Source of the DNA: Tethya wilhelma
Lineage: Eukaryota; Porifera; Demospongiae; Tethyida; Tethyidae
Assembly: GCA_964030475.1 (NCBI GenBank)
Contig: CAXIPT010000054.1
Span: forward strand, 1-64,000
Length of the DNA stretch: 64,000 nucleotides
Direction of reading: 5' to 3'
Shown: positions 11,501-22,954 of the stretch, one piece after another
How positions within the stretch are numbered: the stretch's first letter is position 1
How the letters are laid out: each line of letters begins with the position of its first letter
Notes under the pieces: model-generated
What the model was told of the DNA's origin: nothing
The model's database searches: none
What the model saw: only the letters and a program-made list of their open reading frames with translations
Position numbers and translations under genes: made by a program

Positions 11501-12436
11501 GCAATTTTTTGTTATGCACACTGAATCCATAATATATTAACATTATTTTCACAAATAATCAGTTTTGCTCATAAGTTTAGTCATCATGTTTTGGCTTCTT
11601 TCAGTCTGCCATATACACTGTGCACCCACTGAAATTGTAGACTGATGAAGTGGGTTAGTAGATAGGATGTGTAGGCTGATAGTATCAATCGGTAAGGATA
11701 ACCAGGATCACTGTAGTTGTAGTGACTTTTGACTGCATAGTAATATGTGTATGGGAAAACTTGCCGGTTAGGAAATTTTTTTGGAGTAAAATGCGGTTTT
11801 AGTTTAATTCGCGCTTTTCCGTGAACTTTTTTCTTGCACAGATGTCCTGCGCTACATCTCAGCATGCTCTGGACCCATGTGTATATTTATGCAGAAAGTT
11901 TAAATTTAAAACTTGTTGACTCAATATGACTTCAGCTGAGCCTTCACGAAAGACTGCTTACAGCAGAGATATTGCAATCAGAGTTGTCTAGCAGAGACTG
12001 GTCAAATTTAGAGATATCGTCAGACGCTTACAAATTTGTGTTAAAAGCGCACATCGTTTGTACAAGAGGTACATTCAAGAGGATGATCTATCTCCCTGTA
12101 AACGCTCAGGAAAAAGGCCTGAAACAAGAAAGCTTAATAAATACCATGTGCTCTACATTATTGGCTTACTTATAGAAAATTCATGGTTTTATTTGAATGA
12201 GATATGCCAAGAAATTCACTGTGCTACTGGAGTACCTGTGTCTGGATCAACAGTCTGTAGAATAGTTCAAGTAGGCAAGCAGCGATGCATCAGTCACAGA
12301 GGTGCATTTATGGCCCAAGTGATGTACTATCTGACTGATTTCTTTGGGTGGATGAAATAGGCGTGATCAAATTCAAAAGTTTTGCTATCAAATCCGAGGT
12401 TTTCCTCAATCAATCATAGTCACTTAAGCAGAGGTA

Positions 12437-13896
12437 GAGTAAGCGCGGTGATGAATGGTGAAAATCTACTCCAGGTTGTGCAAACATCCAGCCCCACCCC
12501 CTTTCTGTAACGCTTTCTGGCACGATTAAAGGGTGTGTCCGAAATAATCAATAGTCGGCCCAAAAAATCACATCACGGACGGCAGCTCAAAACAACCTGT
12601 AAACTTGTGCCCAAGCTGGAGATCAGAAAGTTCAGTTCTCTTGCTATTAATATTCCAAGAGAGGAGCTGATTGCAGGCAGCAGTGTCTTAAACGAAACCG
12701 AGTAGATTTTCACGAGCAGTCTAATGGTAACAAGTAATAAAAAACATTGGAAATGTATTAAGACATAGGAATGGCAAATCGTAAAAAGAACGCAAACAAG
12801 ATGGAATGGCTGTTTGAGTGTGTGCAGAATTCTTCCTGTGTGGGCTGCATGTAGTACTCTCTTTCCGAGTTTGAGTCCCTCATGTTGCCCATAGGAATAA
12901 TTCTTACACACTCAAACAGCCATTCCATCTTGTTTGCGTTCTTTTTACGATTTGCCATTCCTATGTCTTAATACATTTCCAATGTTTTTTATTACTTGTT
13001 TTATTCTCATTTTTTCATTATTCTATGAATCACATTTGAGTTTGTGTGTATATGTTAGTTACATGTACACTATCAGCATGGATATTCAGTGAAGCATCTC
13101 AGGAGTCTGAAGCTGTATCTAACAAAATTTACTTCAGTGAACTGAGCATCTCAGGAGTCTGGAGCTGTACCTAAAAAAATTTACTTGTTTTGCTCATCTT
13201 CTTATAATGACAACTACATAACAAACCTGAAAGTAGTCTATTCATCTCCTAAATACTGAAGACTGAAAGGTTACAGAGACTTTAGTACAACCAGAAATCT
13301 TCAGGTAAAGCAGGCAGGCAACGTTCCGATTCCAAATAACGCACACTTGCCTATCTGGAAAAGGGTCATCAACTTGATTTCCCAAGTAGCTGATGAATTA
13401 TTAATGAGTATAGAAATGAATGGCTGCCATACGGAGAAGGCGCTTTTTGTCTTGTATCTAGCAACTCAGCTAGAGAGACGAATAACCGATGCAAAAAGCA
13501 CGTGAAGACAAAGAAACCAAGTAAATTCGTTCAAGAATGAGCTTCTAAAAGTGAGCAGTCTTTGAGAAAAGTCTTGCCAACATAGAAGAATAAGAAGAAG
13601 AAGATGGAGGTTTGGCATATTTTAGTTAAATACTTTAGCGATGGTTTTAGGCCATGTTTTTAGGCTCATTAGAAAGAGAATGAGCTAAAAGGTAGCTTTA
13701 GAAGCCTTATAGTCCCAAGCGCTCGTTTTTTGCAGAGTTATTAGTGTGAATATTTGTATTGCGCTAATGGGCCATCCGTGCCATTCCTATGTACCCAGTA
13801 CTACCGTACTGGGAATAGTCTCGAAACAGCAACGCCCACAGGTAAGTCAGAATGGCGTCCGATAATTGATGGTGTCTGAGCATTGATCGCTTACTC
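12437..13896. mobile_element. TA-flanked element with GAGTAAGCG ends, containing an F copy
   Basis: The inverted ends are GAGTAAGCGcggtgatgaa and GAGTAAGCGatcaatgctc. TA is present on both sides (12,435-12,436 and 13,897-13,898). The other arm shows the single-TA empty site at about 44,315-44,325. Without the nested F copy (12,731-13,816) the element is about 370 bp and non-coding. Confidence 0.85.
12731..13816 (+). mobile_element. F repeat, single-arm copy with intact head hairpin
   Basis: The head is an about 270-bp hairpin (12,731-13,005) with about 85-bp arms, beginning CAAGTAATAAAAAACATTGG and closing with its complement. A single about 800-bp arm follows, ending in the CCCAGTAC/GTACTGGG hairpin. 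The arm contains an open stretch near 13,345-13,510 that recurs in other copies. Confidence 0.88.
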
Positions 13897-14169
13897 TACT
13901 TGTATGTCATCTGTAGCAGCTATTTCTTCTCAAGGACTACTAGATGTGAGGAAATGTTTAGCTACATCAAATATTATTAAGGACCACGAAATCCTTCAGT
14001 TGATGAACATGCAATTCTTTACAAAAGTTGTTCAATCAGCCTTCAACAGTGTTACTGCTTCACGGGATACAACATGCAGGATATGATACAAACACATAGA
14101 ACTGTTATTGTTATACGCGCATACTAACTTTTAGTGTTACAGCAATGACACTTCCGAAGAAACCATTAT

Positions 14170-15330
14170 GATTGATGATGTTCAAAATTTCTCAATGTCA
14201 CTCAAGATAGTCTTATGCATTTCTCCTCTGTGATCACTCCATCTTCCATCAATTTATGCCATTTAGTCAGTTGGTCAATGCACTGAGTACATAAGTGAAT
14301 CCTTTTTCCTGCACTTGGAATCGTACTACTAGTTTCTGGTAGCCTCGTTCCCAGGCTCTCACCTTTGACCTTACACTCACGGTAAGGAAGGAGAGAGCCT
14401 GGTCGGAAATATCATGTGAATGACGTGGGGATAGACACTAGGGTAGACACGTCCTTTGACCTCTGCAAGCTGCAGCGATTCTGAACTAGCGCTACTACAG
14501 TTTATAGATTGATTTAAGCTGTCCAAACCATGAAAATAAGCAAGGTAAGTACAGTAAAATTACTTACTTTCGAGCTGTTTGTGCTAGGCGCTCGTAAAAC
14601 AGCACGATCGCGGCAGAGGTCAAAGGTCACATCTACCTCTGCGTCATCAATGACGAAATTCACGTGATATTTCCGACCAGGCTCTCTCCTTCCTTACCGT
14701 AAGTGTAAGGTCAAAGGTGAGAGCCTGGGAACGAGGCTAAGTTTCTGGCTGTCACTTTCCAAAAAAAGGCTTGATAGGAGGTAATTCATATGAATCACGC
14801 TTTTCATTTGGATGAGATTTGCCCAACAGTGAAACTGCTCTGGTGTGGGTTGTGTTTGGACTTCAACTTATCCAAAATTTCTTCCAACTCAGTCAGGTGA
14901 GAATCATAGACATGTGACCGCTTAGTAGGCGGGGCATTGTCAGCTGCAGAGTCACCAGATGGCCTTTTTATTGCCTTTGCTTTTGACTATACTTGAAGCT
15001 TAACCCACAAAAAAAGAAAGCTTTTCTCGTGTAATGCTAGGTGTACATTCTTTTGAGGTCTTCATCTAGTTAAAGCCTTTACAGCTGTGACCTGGCTCAA
15101 TATATTGTCATGTGACACTGGTATCATTATGATGATGAGGGATTACTTACATCAGAACACTTAGAGGAATGAGGCTGAGAATCAAAACAAACACTTGCTG
15201 ATGATCCAGTTGCAGCATTCAAAATTTGACAAACAATTCTCTTTCTGTCTTGTGACATCCATCGCCACTAGAATGTACTCCAACATGGCTATTATTTTTG
15301 TACACAGGGGCCATCTTTCCACTCAAACAC
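14170..15330 (-). pseudogene. unrecognised gene relic, copy in left arm
   Basis: This is the reverse-strand counterpart of 43,303-44,010. Recognisable pieces are a short first exon, a lysine-rich second exon ending HVYDSHL, a helical stretch TELEEILDKLKSKHNPHQ, and a C-terminal piece with LCTQCIDQLTKWHKLMEDG. Frameshifts are shared with the other copy, so decay preceded duplication. It is further split by the 400-bp element at 14,340. The function is unknown. Confidence 0.5.
14340..14739. mobile_element. palindromic MITE with 9-bp target duplication (Mutator-like)
   Basis: A 400-bp element with about 90-bp inverted ends beginning TAGCCTCGTTCCCAGGCTCT. AGTTTCTGG is duplicated at 14,331-14,339 and 14,740-14,748. 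The unoccupied site with one copy is present in the other arm near 43,898-43,906. Long ends and a 9-bp TSD are the usual hallmarks of Mutator-like elements. The family name is inference. Confidence 0.88.
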
Positions 15331-15455
15331 AAACACTATTTTAGTCTCGAAATTGAATTTGAACCATGTGTGTGTTCACATGCAGAGCTAGAAAGGTTCA
15401 AAACTTCCCAGACTCCACCCTTAGAACTAGGCAATCTTACCTGCACGTGACCTCT

Positions 15456-15997
15456 GCGATCTTTGCACAAAATCTGGTGTTCCATGTTAGCTGGAATTGA
15501 AGATCTCACAAGCATCTGAGGGATGTGATAATTCCACTAGTGGCAAGGCAAGTGTATGATAATGTGTTTGGGCGGCCTAAAATATTGCGAGTTATACAGG
15601 AAAGTTGAATGGCTAGATAATAATAATATAACCAAAGATGACACAATTATTACAAAGAATACTGAAGTGTACTGCTCTTAAATCCAGTTAAGACTCTGAA
15701 TATCCACTTGTAAATAGAGGGAAAATGGAAATGCAAAGATAAAAATTATTATACCGAGTGTATGGGAGGGAAAAGAAACCAGCAAGTATGATTGGGCTGG
15801 GTTGTAATATACTTGCCTTGCCACTAGTGATCTCACATCACATCCTTTAGATGGTTGTGAGATCTTTAATTCCACTTCATGGCAAGGCTTCATATATGAC
15901 AATGCGTGGTTCAAAGTATTTCTTGCATCATACCTTGGCATCTATGATTGAGAACTATATTATTCATATCAACTAGTTCTTTGTGGTAAAAGGTCTC
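15456..15997. repeat. palindromic non-coding spacer shared by both arms
   Basis: About 540 bp with no credible gene. Related blocks 'gatctcacaa…catct' occur in opposite orientation near 15,495 and 15,845, each with an 'actagtggcaaggcaag' motif, as in the ends of a small foldback element. The same unit lies reversed at 27,590-28,118. Confidence 0.6.
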
Positions 15998-17470
15998 AGA
16001 TCTCCTATAAAGAACGGACAAAGGGCACGAGCGGTCTAATTAAGTGGGCGGGGACATGGGCACGCCCCCTACAATTAATTAAGGGGTGTGGTCACTTGAT
16101 AGGACAAAGTACAAATAACACGTGGACTAAGCATAAAAAAGGTTATAATATTGTAAGTTCAAGTTTTTCAAAGTTGGAAATAAGGCTAGTAAACTACAAA
16201 AGAAGAAACTACAGTCGTAACAGTTGGAAATAAGGCTAATAAACTACAAAAGAAGAAACTACAGTCGTAAGTATAAGTACACTACATTTACTGAATATGT
16301 TATTGTTAGTAGATAATGTATGGATTGTTTACACTGGGTACTGCCTACTAATATGCAAACACACATTTGCTAAAGCCTCCCCAGCAGTTTTCCCACACCT
16401 CTCTCTCCACATAAATTCATCAAGATGAAGAGCCAGCTGTTCAGAGCTAACCCCCTTCATCCGTTTGAACTTTGTCTTGACCCGGTTCCAATAGCTCTCG
16501 ACAGTCTGGGTATTGACTCCAGTGGTAGGATCAACAAAATGGAGTGAGTGATTGACAACCCCATGCCCTGCAATTCCTGGTAGGGATGCCACTCTCCTGT
16601 ATGCTCGCCAATCATCACTCCAAATTGTCGTACCAGGTAGTGTGTGCTGTTGGATGATCGGCAGAAGAGTTGCACGGTCTCTACTGGGAACCAACTCCAT
16701 GTAACCAAGAGCAGGGGTGTGTGAGGTGTCAACAAGTCCGAAGACCCACTGTTCCCTTCCTGGTCGTCGTCCACGATTGTACTACATGTACATACATTGT
16801 TTGTATGCAGTATGTTAAAGTCTGTCTATATACTAAAAATTATTTCAATTTACTAATTAATTTTTAATTGTAATTATACCTTTGGTTTGTGAGTGAGCAA
16901 ACTTTCATCGATCTGCACAACAACACCAGGTCCACCTAATCTGATTGGTGTCTGGAGCAGCCAAGTTGTGCAGACCTCCCTCAACCACTGGTACACTGCA
17001 CAGGCAGATGCCTCAGTTACCTCGGCCTCTTCAGCAGCATCTGTGACTGGGTAGTTCCTAGCCCACCAGTATATCAAGATCATCCACTTCTTCAAAGGTA
17101 GACGAGACTTAGAAAAAAAACTACCATCTCTGATTGATGTGCACTTGTGACATGCAGGGCAGCGAAACCTGGTGCCATCACTAACATCAGATCTGTGCAT
17201 AGCGGTGCCACAGGGACATGTCTTGTTTGTAGCCAAAAGACCCTTTCTTTGCAGATAGGTGATCAGCTGATCAGTTTTTCCAAAAATCACTGGACCTAGC
17301 TGCAAGATGGACATGTTGAACTTTCCCGCTCGCGGGAATCAATTTATTTCTACACATGCGTATAATTATCAAGTGACCACACCCCTTAATTAATTGTAGG
17401 GGGCGTGCCCATGTCCCCACCCACTTAATTAGACCGCTCGCGCCCTTTGTCCGTTCTTTATAGGAGATCC
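15998..17470. mobile_element. Merlin (IS1016/IS1595-type) DNA transposon, apparently complete
   Basis: A 1,473-bp element with near-perfect ends GATCTCCTATAAAGAACGG and an exact 8-bp target duplication AAGGTCTC (15,990-15,997; 17,471-17,478). The unoccupied site is present in the other arm at about 27,600-27,620. It encodes one transposase on the minus strand (16,329-17,314). Merlin elements have 8-9-bp TSDs and an IS1595-type DDE enzyme, and both are seen here. Confidence 0.92.
16329..17314 (-). CDS. Merlin transposase, two exons, open
   Basis: Exon 1 (17,314-16,880) and exon 2 (16,781-16,329) join in phase 0 across a 98-bp GT-AG intron to give 295 residues with no stop or frameshift. The N-terminus has a zinc ribbon (CPCG… then CPACHKC, about residues 34-60) and a helix-turn-helix region (about 85-115). 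The catalytic core has Asp in VQIDESL (about 138), Asp in IWSDDWRAYR, and Glu in NTQTVESYWNRVK, the complete DDE set of the IS1595/ISXO2 family. The enzyme would cut and paste the surrounding element. The ATG at 17,314 lies about 155 bp inside the TIR and is conserved in the second copy (29,971). A complete gene with intact ends and TSD suggests recent activity. Confidence 0.9.
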
Positions 17471-17510
17471 AAGGTCTCGAAGGTCGACTGCAGACCAATC
17501 TGCCATCTTC

Positions 17511-19591
17511 ATTCCCAGTACGGTAGTACTGGGTACATAGGAATGGCACGGATGGCCCATCATCGCAATACAAATATTCACACTAATATCTCTGCAAATA
17601 AAGAGCGCGTGGCACTATAAGGCCTCTAAAGCTACTATTTAGCTCATTCTCTTTCTAATGAACCTAAAAACATGGCCTAAAACCATCGCTAAAGTATTTA
17701 ACTGAAATAATAATATTATGCCAAACCTCCAATTTTCTCCATCTTCTTATTCTTCTATGTTGGCAAGACTTTTCTCAAAGACTGCTCACTGATGCTTCCT
17801 TAATTGGTTTCTTTGTCTTCACGTACTCTTTGCATCAGTTATTTTTCTCTCTAGCTGAGTCGCTAGATACAAGACGAAAAGCGCCTTCTCCGTAAGGCAG
17901 CCATTCATTTCTATTCTCATTAATAATTCATCAGCTACTTGGGAAATCAAGTTGACGACCCTTTTCCAGATAGACAAGTGTGTGTTGTTTGGAATCCGAA
18001 CGTTCCCTGCCTGCTTTACATGAAGATTTCTGGTTGTATATACTAAAGTCTCTGCAACCTTTCGGTCTTCAGTATTTAGGAAATGAATAGACTACTTTCA
18101 GGTTTGTTATGTAGTTGTCATTATAAGAAGATGAACAAAATAAGTAAATTTTGTTACATACAGCTCCAGACTCTTGAGATGCTTCACTGATAGCATTGAA
18201 GCTTTAATACACTACTGGACCAGGGATATCTGAATAATTTATGAATAAGGTATTATAACTTGTACTGAAAGTGTTGTGAAAAGCAGCTGACATAAGAGGC
18301 ATGAAATAGTATTGAAAATGATCTAAAAATGCTTTGATTTATGTTTGATATTTTTATTGAATGCAAACTGAAAACCAACTGAAGTAATATCTGAGAAACA
18401 TTGTTAATAGTTGGTAAAATATATAGTCTGAAATCATTATAACCATTATGCTGAATCCAGATCTAGATGCCAATAACACAACACAACACAACACAACTAT
18501 ACACATCTAATATAAGTGTCCTACAAGTACAAAAAACATTGGAAATGTAATGAGACACAGGAATGGCTAAATCGTAAAAAGAACGCAAACAAGATGGAAT
18601 GGCTGTTGAGTGTGTGCAGAATTTTTCCTGTATGGGCTGCATTTAACAATCTCCCTATTGAGTCTCTTATTTTGCCCACAGGAAGAATTCCTAACAGCCA
18701 TTCCATCTTGTTTGCGTTCTTTTTACGATTTAGCCATTCCTGTGTCTCATTACATTTCCAATGTTTTTTGTACTTGTTTGTTCTCATTTTTCCATAATTC
18801 TACAAATCACAATTGAGTTGGTGTGTGTAGCTAGCTACTAAGCTAGTAGTCTGGCAAGCCAGCTAGACTGTGGCCGGGCTGCTCAGTAAGTTGTGTACTG
18901 AGCCTGCTTGATACTGAAGTGTAACACACATCTCAGTCATTTGCATGATTTGGAGGCAGGAGCTGTATCATAAGATTTACTTGCCTTTCTATATGTTATG
19001 ATAATCAAAGTCCTGATTCATTTCTTAAGAAGAGCAAGAGCATCCAGGTATCACAAAATAGTTCCAGGCAACTTGCATTTGAATTCCAAATAACGCACAC
19101 TTTTGTGTGTGGAAAGGGTCGTCAATTCGAATTTTCTAGAAGCTAATGAATTATGCATGAGTGTAGAAATTAATGGCGGCCATATGGAGGAGGCGCTTTT
19201 CGCCTTGTATCTAGCTACTCAATGAGAGGCGCTAAAAACCGATGGCAAAAGCGACTGTCCCGGAAGAAACCAAGTTCATTCGTTCAAGAATCAGCTTCTA
19301 AAAGTGAATAGTCTCTGAGAAAAGTTGAGCCAAGATAGAAAAAGAAGAAGAAGAAGAATAAGAAGAAGATGGAGAAATTTGGAGGTTTGGCATGTTTGTG
19401 TTTGTTACTTTAGCGATGGTTTTAGGCCATGTTTTTGGGCTCATTAGAAAGAGAAAGAGCTAAATAGTAGCTTAAGAAGCCTTTTAGTGCTAAGCGCTCA
19501 GTTTTTGCAGAGTTATTCGCGTGAATATTTGTATTGTGCTAATGGGCCATCCATGCCATTCCTGTGTACCCAGTACTTCTGTACTGGGAAT
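17511..19591. mobile_element. F repeat, complete two-arm foldback form
   Basis: The only copy here with both arms. ATTCCCAGTAC… starts at 17,511, an inverted arm leads to the central hairpin (about 18,530-18,790), and a second arm leads out to …GTACTGGGAAT at 19,591. The arms align in opposite orientation (both carry the 'gcgcttttcgccttgtatctagc'-type block in part) but are diverged. The left arm matches 27,567-26,331 and the right arm matches 49,588-50,424. No target duplication is apparent. Confidence 0.82.
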
Positions 19592-19612
19592 ACCAGTTAG
19601 AGACAGTAATGT

Positions 19613-21587
19613 TCAATAAAGATGATTGACTGTCTTTCTCTCAGCATCAACACGAAGAGATCGGCAGCTGCCGACTGACTGTTGCTGTGGTACATGAGAA
19701 TCTTGTAATTTCTTAATCTTTTCAAATTTCCATTGAAAGAAATCGTCAGGCTATTAGAGTAAAAAAGCATACGAGTGAGACGTAAATAACACTTGTACAT
19801 GAACCTTTTACAAACTTGTTCATAATTTATACCTCTAGTTCCTTAAATGTCATTTTTTCATTTCTTTCAAGTACAACATTCTCTTCAACTGGATGATAGA
19901 AATCTACGTCTACAGAATCATTTTCTTTTTTAGTCAGAGATAGTTCCACAAACATACCTGTACCCATAAAACGATTGATGCTGTTATCACATACACATGT
20001 CTTGCAACAAAACAACAAAAACACATGTACTTTACATACCATCTTGGATTTGTTGTAGGAAGACAGCTGATGCAATACATTTTTTTTATGGAGAACTCTC
20101 ACAGCATCCCTTTATATAGTGTTTACTTAAATCAAAACAAAAACATGACATTGCGTTTTGTTTTGCCTTACCCGGGAACAAATTGGGCTCTTTTAATGTC
20201 TCCTTTAAAGGCCTGCATGTATGTGTGTGATTAAAGTGTACACATATTGAGGCTCACACATAATGTACCTTGAGCAACTCACGCACACAATCTGATGTCC
20301 ATTTTTTAGCATCTCGTTTCTTCTCGTAGGCACTCTTTCTCTGTACATAAACAACCATACATGTATTATACTCAATACCCTAGCATTATATATATACTTG
20401 CATACATTATCAGTTGTTTGGGTGAGAAGATTCTTTCTAGCAGACACAGTCCGTCCTCTTTGACTAAGCTTGTTACGTTTGGTTCGAGATGGAGATTTTA
20501 CTGGAGACTTTATCAGACTCTACAACAAACAAGAACAATAAAACACATATGTGTAATGTATAAACATGCATCAAGTAGAAATTACCTTCTTTTCTTTCTT
20601 AGACAAATATGCTTTGGCATTGACAAGCATCCTTCGAATCTCTCTGTCAATTCTTTCTTCGTGCTGTGCCATTTCTTCTGTGGTACCACGGATTATCTAT
20701 AGTTAATTGAAAATTACAATAAATAAGGAATACAACACATCATCATGATTTGTAATACCCTTTTCAAGAATGTACTTCTTGGCAGCTGGACTAAGGGTTG
20801 AAAACTTTTTCTTTCCCCATACATGTGTCTCTTTGCATGCCTTGTGAATCAGATACTATTATGAAATGTAACACATAAAGTTAAAAGCATACTGTAGTAT
20901 ACATAGTGTATGCTCACATGGAGTTCCTTCCTTGCACGGTGCTCCTTGTTTTTTGAGAAATAGTCTTCAACTGTATACTTGCGAACTGTCCTACTACTTT
21001 CGCTATCAGCATCTTTGTGTTCTTCTGAAGATGCACACATCCATCGTATAATCATACATTTAGGACTATCCATACCGGCCTATACCATGTCCATAATGTA
21101 TACCCTCAGTATTGAGAACACCACAATCCTTTGTGGCATCTTTGACTCCACCATTTTCATTATCTAGATGTATAAATTTACTTGGTACATTGAACAGTAT
21201 TGAGCTAAACATAAACTACATAATTTTTCTTGGTTAACAAATAAATTTATATCCTGATTAGTTATACAAACCTTTTTCATCATCTATCTTCAAAGAGCTA
21301 TCACTATCATCGGTGGACTCAAAGACAAGAGCACTGTCCCTCTCAACCAATGCCAAGTGGCTAGTTTCAGCAGCACGATTGGAACTTGAGGCACCCGTCA
21401 AGTCTGCTGGTTCTTCTACGGTGCTTTCCTTGGTCTCGGGGGGGGGGGTTAGAAATGGAGGAGAGTGTGGGGTACGCTTGCATAAAAGCTTTGAACATCT
21501 GAAACATGTCACTGTTGACTTCCATACCTTCAGATGGCAAACCGAGTCAAGTTTTTGAACGGTTGAGAGCCTCGTTCTATAGAGCAT
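19613..21587 (-). CDS. novel 11-exon gene, open reading frame of about 420 codons
   Basis: Minus-strand exons: 21,587-21,272; 21,163-21,104; 21,024-20,918; 20,855-20,759; 20,677-20,586; 20,519-20,406; 20,340-20,269; 20,212-20,172; 20,097-20,040; 20,000-19,833; 19,750-19,613 (TGA). All ten introns are GT-AG, mostly under 110 bp, and all phases agree, giving 1,263 nt. The product is hydrophilic and Lys/Glu-rich. It has an acidic N-terminal third (DDSDSS), a helical basic middle (YTVEDYFSKNKEHRARKEL; EERIDREIRRMLVNAK), a basic linker (SPVKSPSRTKRNK), and a C-terminal segment with FYHPVEENVVLERNEKMTF and a terminal helix. There is no signal peptide, membrane span or family I recognise; a nuclear DNA-binding role is a guess. 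The start is uncertain: a run of 11 C in exon 1 and an A-run that differs in the duplicate near 22,370 could shift the frame, and an ATG near 21,498 would serve if one C were missing. It lies head to head with the CACTA-like transposase 259 bp away. Confidence 0.72.
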
Positions 21588-21845
21588 GATCGGAAGTGCT
21601 GTTGTAATAGAGACTCAATTTTCACGACATGATTATTTTCCAGTCCCTGTGTATGCAAACAAGGTCTTTGTAACAATTTACACTTTGATACTACTTTGAC
21701 ATGATGCTAGCTCGTATATAGCTAGATTTAAATTCAAAGCGCACGTGATACACTGGGTGCATGTCAGCTGATTTCATTAACAGCGTAAACAAACCTAGTA
21801 TACCGTTGCAAGACTGAGCTGAGTAGTCACTGGTGCTTTCTTTCT
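21588..21845. promoter_or_regulatory. putative bidirectional promoter region
   Basis: The 258 bp between the divergent start codons at 21,587 (minus) and 21,846 (plus) hold AT-rich stretches and a cacgtg E-box-like motif at about 21,742. The region is repeated almost exactly before the second copy of the transposase exon (22,395-22,651). The function is inferred from position only. Confidence 0.4.
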
Positions 21846-22147
21846 ATGGATGACTCCCAGGACAACAACCCATTTGAAAACAGCTTGAGAGAATCTGTTG
21901 AACGCACTATTACAATCAATGATCCATTCGAAAGATTCGTTGAAACACAATATCTTCCAAGGATAAATGAAGCCACTTCAGATTCAGTCACAGTTGATGT
22001 TCCTCAAAAGAAGAAACGGCGGACTTGTAAAGTGAGTATGTTTAATATGTTAACTGTGGTTCAATAGCCCATGTTATCAGTACCGTGGAATGCCATTCAG
22101 TATCGGCAGCCAGTTAAGCTTTGGCATCACTAGCTACCTACAATTTT

Positions 22148-22306
22148 AGTGCCACTCTAGTCTGGCGTAGCCAGCCCCTTACACGCACGCGGGAAAAGGG
22201 TCTGGTCTCAACCCCAGCACTTCCGTGATACTAAGCCAGCATTCCTGGCCTGGGCGACACGAAAGTGCTAGGGTTGAGACCAGACCCTTTTCCCGCGTGC
22301 GTGTAA
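22148..22306. mobile_element. truncated palindromic MITE in first intron copy
   Basis: This is the same foldback element as 22,955-23,124, cut by the N at 22,307 just inside its right end. The assembly then restarts at sequence equal to 21,499. Confidence 0.8.
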
Positions 22307-22945
22307 NCTGAAACATGTCACTGTTGACTTCCATACCTTCAGATGGCAAACCGAGTCAAGTTTTGAACGGTCGAGAGCCTCGTTCTATAGAGCATGATCG
22401 GAAGTGCTGTTGTAATAGAGACTCAATTTTCACGACATGATTATTTTCCAGTCCCTGTGTATGCAAACAAGGTCTTTGTAACAATTTACACTTTGATACT
22501 ACTTTGTGATGCTAGCTTATATAATAGCTAGATTTAAATTCAAACCGCACGTGATACACTGGGTGCATGTCAGCTGATTTCATTAACAGCGTAAACAAAC
22601 CTAGTATACCGTTGCAAGACTGAGCTGAGTAGTCACTGGTGCTTTCTTTCTATGGATGACTCCCAGGACAACAACCCATTTGAAAACAGCTTGAGAGAAT
22701 CTGTTGAACGCACTATTACAATCAATGATCCATTCGAAAGATTCGTTGAAACACAATATCTTCCAAGGATAAATGAAGCCACTTCAGATTCAGTCACAGT
22801 TGATGTTCCTCAAAAGAAGAAACGGCGGACTTGTAAAGTGAGTATGTTTAATATGTTAACTGTGGTCATGTTATCGGTACCGTGGAATGCAATTCAGTAT
22901 CAGCAGCCAGTTAAGCTTTGGCATCACTAGCTACCTACAATTTTA
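22307..22945. repeat. tandem near-copy of 21,499-22,140
   Basis: After a single N the sequence returns to the start of the head-to-head promoter and first exon and repeats them with a few differences (one A fewer in an A-run, small indels). The join lies in a hairpin. A second haplotype pasted in tandem is as likely as a real duplication. Confidence 0.85.
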
Positions 22946-22954
22946 GTGCCACTC

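Larger units (their letters stand above)
11926..14080 (+). pseudogene. IS630/Tc1-like transposase, copy 1, interrupted
   Basis: The ATG at 11,926 starts MTSAEPSRKTAYSRDIAIRV, a homeodomain-like HTH region, followed by a second DNA-binding segment (LSPCKRSGKRPETRKLNKYH) and the approach to the first catalytic Asp. Lesions relative to the copy at 44,847 are CAG to TAG about 21 codons in, a 9-nt deletion shortly after, and a 4-nt deletion near 12,346 that shifts the frame just before the catalytic Asp. The TA element 12,437-13,896 splits the gene. The frame then resumes near 13,905 with SVAAISSQGLLDVRKC, matching the segment that follows the first Asp in IS630-type enzymes. Leader sequence 11,508-11,925 includes a fragment of a MITE B right end. 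Confidence 0.72.
10612..18790. repeat. left arm of a large inverted duplication
   Basis: With insertions removed, this interval is the reverse complement of 47,302-43,166 followed by 28,118-26,331. Shared blocks in order are an F copy, an IS630-like gene, a second gene relic, an about 500-bp palindromic spacer and another F copy. Unique to this arm are the TA element at 12,437, the 9-bp-TSD element at 14,340 and the Merlin element at 15,998. Confidence 0.8.

Noticed and set aside
17511..17531. F terminal hairpin (CCCAGTAC/GTACTGGG) as a Helitron 3' end.
   Set aside because: There is no CTRR terminus after the hairpin and no TC start, and one copy has an 8-bp target duplication, which Helitrons lack.
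18474..18498. Short (ACAAC)n run as a possible array.
   Set aside because: Only about five units with no spacers, a simple microsatellite that recurs in the duplicated arm.
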